A stretch of 7,343 nt of DNA from an uncultured Veillonella sp. Its GTDB lineage: Bacteria; Bacillota; Negativicutes; Veillonellales; Veillonellaceae. Location: contig NZ_CALLVP010000069.1 of NCBI RefSeq assembly GCF_938010505.1, positions 1 to 7,343 of the forward strand, in the 5' to 3' direction. A model generated the notes under the pieces. It was not told the origin of the DNA and did no database searches. It saw nothing but the letters and a program-made list of their open reading frames with translations. Below are positions 6,056-7,343 of this stretch, in pieces (position 1 is the first letter of the stretch; every line of letters starts with the position of its first letter). Both the position numbers and the translations under genes were made by a program.

Positions 6056-6084
6056 TTGTCATATAGAATCTCTTTGAATTTAAT
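6056..6084 (+). promoter_or_regulatory. Candidate promoter of the transporter gene
   Basis: TTGTCA (6056-6061, 5 of 6) and TTTAAT (6079-6084, 5 of 6) are separated by 17 bases. The predicted start near 6091 gives a leader of about 67 bases. No operator is obvious. Confidence 0.5.
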
Positions 6085-6157
6085 AAGCCTATATAGTGTT
6101 ATGTTAATATCTGAATTATTGTCATAGGCTATGTTAAAGATAGGAAAGAAGGTCATT

Positions 6158-7343
6158 ATGGATTCTTCTTGGAAACGAATTATATATCTAATCTGTACCA
6201 TACAGGTTGGTGGGGGTATAACAATTATCGGTGTATTGTCGTTCCTTCCGTTGTTTTTAGCCGAACTAGGGCTTCATGATCCAGGGGAAGCCGCCATGTG
6301 GGCAGGACTTGTGTCTGGTGTGACCCCTTGTATGGTGGCACTTAGCGCACCTTATTGGTCGCGCAAGGCGAATCAACTAGGGCCGCGTAAGGTAATGATG
6401 TTCATCTTGTTTACCCTAATGGTTACAGTTGGAGCTTGTGCCTTTACACAAACTCCATTACAGTTATTAATCTTGCGAGTTTTACAGGGCGTAGTAGGCG
6501 GTTATGTACCGATTGGTTTGGCTATTATCATCCTTGTAACTCCTGAGGATAAGGTGCCTTGGGCGATGGGCCTATACCAAGCATCAATGGTTATGGGCCT
6601 CGTCTTTGGGCCCCTCATGGGTGGTTTGGCGGCTGACTTGTTAGGTTATCGTGCACCGTTCTTTGTATTTTCTGCCTTAACGGGGCTTTGTATGTTGGGA
6701 ATCTATCTGCTAATGCCTAATCTACAGTTTAAGCATAAGGTAGATGCCAGCGAGTCGCAGATTTCTCTGATTAAATCCTTTTTAGTCATACCTCGAGTTC
6801 GTCTCTTGGTAGGACTACTGTTTTTATGTAATTTCGGTATTACTGGCATTGGCCCGATTTTACCACTATATATTAAGCACTATATGCACATGAATGATGA
6901 GTTTGTAGCTACTATCGTTGGCATAATCATCTTTGGTGCTGGTTTGTTTAGTGCTTTAGCATCAATCTCCATTAGTAAGGTAACAGAACGTTTTACCATG
7001 CCTCGTATTGTTTTTACGGCTACGTGGGCTGTAGGGACTCTGTTTATACTTCAATATGCAATGCCTAGCATATGGGGCCTTGGTATATTCCGTGCCATTG
7101 CAGGTTTCTTCATGGGTTTTGTTACCCCGATTGCGAATACGCTCATATCTAAGGCTGTTTCTATTGAGCGGCGCGGCATTGTATTTGGTGCTGTATCTAG
7201 TGTGGCTATGATGGGAAATGTATTGGGCCCTGTTATTAGTGGCATGATTGCTCGTACCTGTGGGTATGGTGCTGTATTTTGGTCTACGGCAGCTATATTC
7301 TTTGTAGCGGCGCTATTTATTTATCGCAGTTTAATTATTCCTA
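6158..7343 (+). CDS. Major facilitator superfamily transporter, DHA1 drug-efflux-like (3' partial)
   Basis: An open frame of 395 complete codons that runs off the window end; family members are usually 390-420 aa, so little is missing. The protein is hydrophobic throughout with a 12-segment pattern and a charged central loop at about 190-215 (QFKHKVDASESQ). VMGLVFGPLMGG (145-156) is a motif C-type sequence in segment 5, typical of proton-coupled antiporters. A related GPVISG stands at 357-362 in the second half. The loop between segments 2 and 3 (YWSRKANQLGPRKVM) is a degenerate motif A. These features point to drug:proton antiport of the DHA1 group, but the substrate cannot be read from sequence. 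The ATG at 6158 has AGAAGG 5 bases upstream. It is transcribed apart from the haem protein genes, behind a strong terminator. Confidence 0.88.
   Translation, partial: MDSSWKRIIYLICTIQVGGGITIIGVLSFLPLFLAELGLHDPGEAAMWAGLVSGVTPCMVALSAPYWSRKANQLGPRKVMMFILFTLMVTVGACAFTQTPLQLLILRVLQGVVGGYVPIGLAIIILVTPEDKVPWAMGLYQASMVMGLVFGPLMGGLAADLLGYRAPFFVFSALTGLCMLGIYLLMPNLQFKHKVDASESQISLIKSFLVIPRVRLLVGLLFLCNFGITGIGPILPLYIKHYMHMNDEFVATIVGIIIFGAGLFSALASISISKVTERFTMPRIVFTATWAVGTLFILQYAMPSIWGLGIFRAIAGFFMGFVTPIANTLISKAVSIERRGIVFGAVSSVAMMGNVLGPVISGMIARTCGYGAVFWSTAAIFFVAALFIYRSLIIP

Larger units (their letters stand above)
5816..6157. other. Intergenic region upstream of the transporter gene
   Basis: This 342-base, AT-rich spacer has no credible gene. 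It holds a run of ten T (5832-5841), the terminator of copy 2 (5867-5910), a 9-bp direct repeat TATCAAGTA (5966-5974 and 6000-6008) of doubtful meaning, a candidate promoter (6056-6084), and the ribosome binding site AGAAGG (6147-6152). Confidence 0.7.

Noticed and set aside
7051..7245. Minus-strand 64-aa open frame near the window end
   Set aside because: Antisense to the transporter gene, with no supporting signals.

Overview
The window looks like chromosome from a diderm Firmicute of the class Negativicutes, most likely Veillonella or a close relative. The main reason is an outer-membrane porin with a signal peptide, an N-terminal SLH domain, a short coiled coil and a C-terminal barrel ending in Phe (the OmpM type). 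AT-rich spacers, GAGG-type ribosome binding sites and a NarGHI-type nitrate reductase fit this. The genus is an inference from recalled family similarity, not from a search.

Layout, all genes on the + strand. Bases 1-2538 hold the distal part of a nar operon: narH (5' end outside the window), narJ and narI, joined by TAATG and ATGA stop/start overlaps and closed by a hairpin terminator at 2592-2641. NarH carries electrons through iron-sulfur clusters, NarI is the di-heme quinol-oxidising membrane anchor, and NarJ is the assembly chaperone. narG would lie upstream.

Bases 2642-5910 form a second unit. Two paralogous membrane proteins of 200 and 201 aa, about half identical by hand count, flank the ompM-like porin gene. 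Both have the bis-heme histidine spacing of the ferric reductase / NADPH oxidase membrane domain (HX13H and HX12H) but no flavin or NAD(P)H domain. Each of the three genes has its own promoter-like sequence and a near-identical GAGGTTTA-N2-ATG start region; the first and last end at clear terminators. Fur-box-like sequences precede the first membrane protein and the porin. The regions upstream of the two membrane proteins share inverted repeats built on GAATGCTA. This is the most interesting part: a possible iron- or redox-responsive module of unknown function.

Bases 5911-7343 hold a good candidate promoter and a major facilitator transporter of the drug-efflux-like DHA1 type, cut off by the window end at codon 395.
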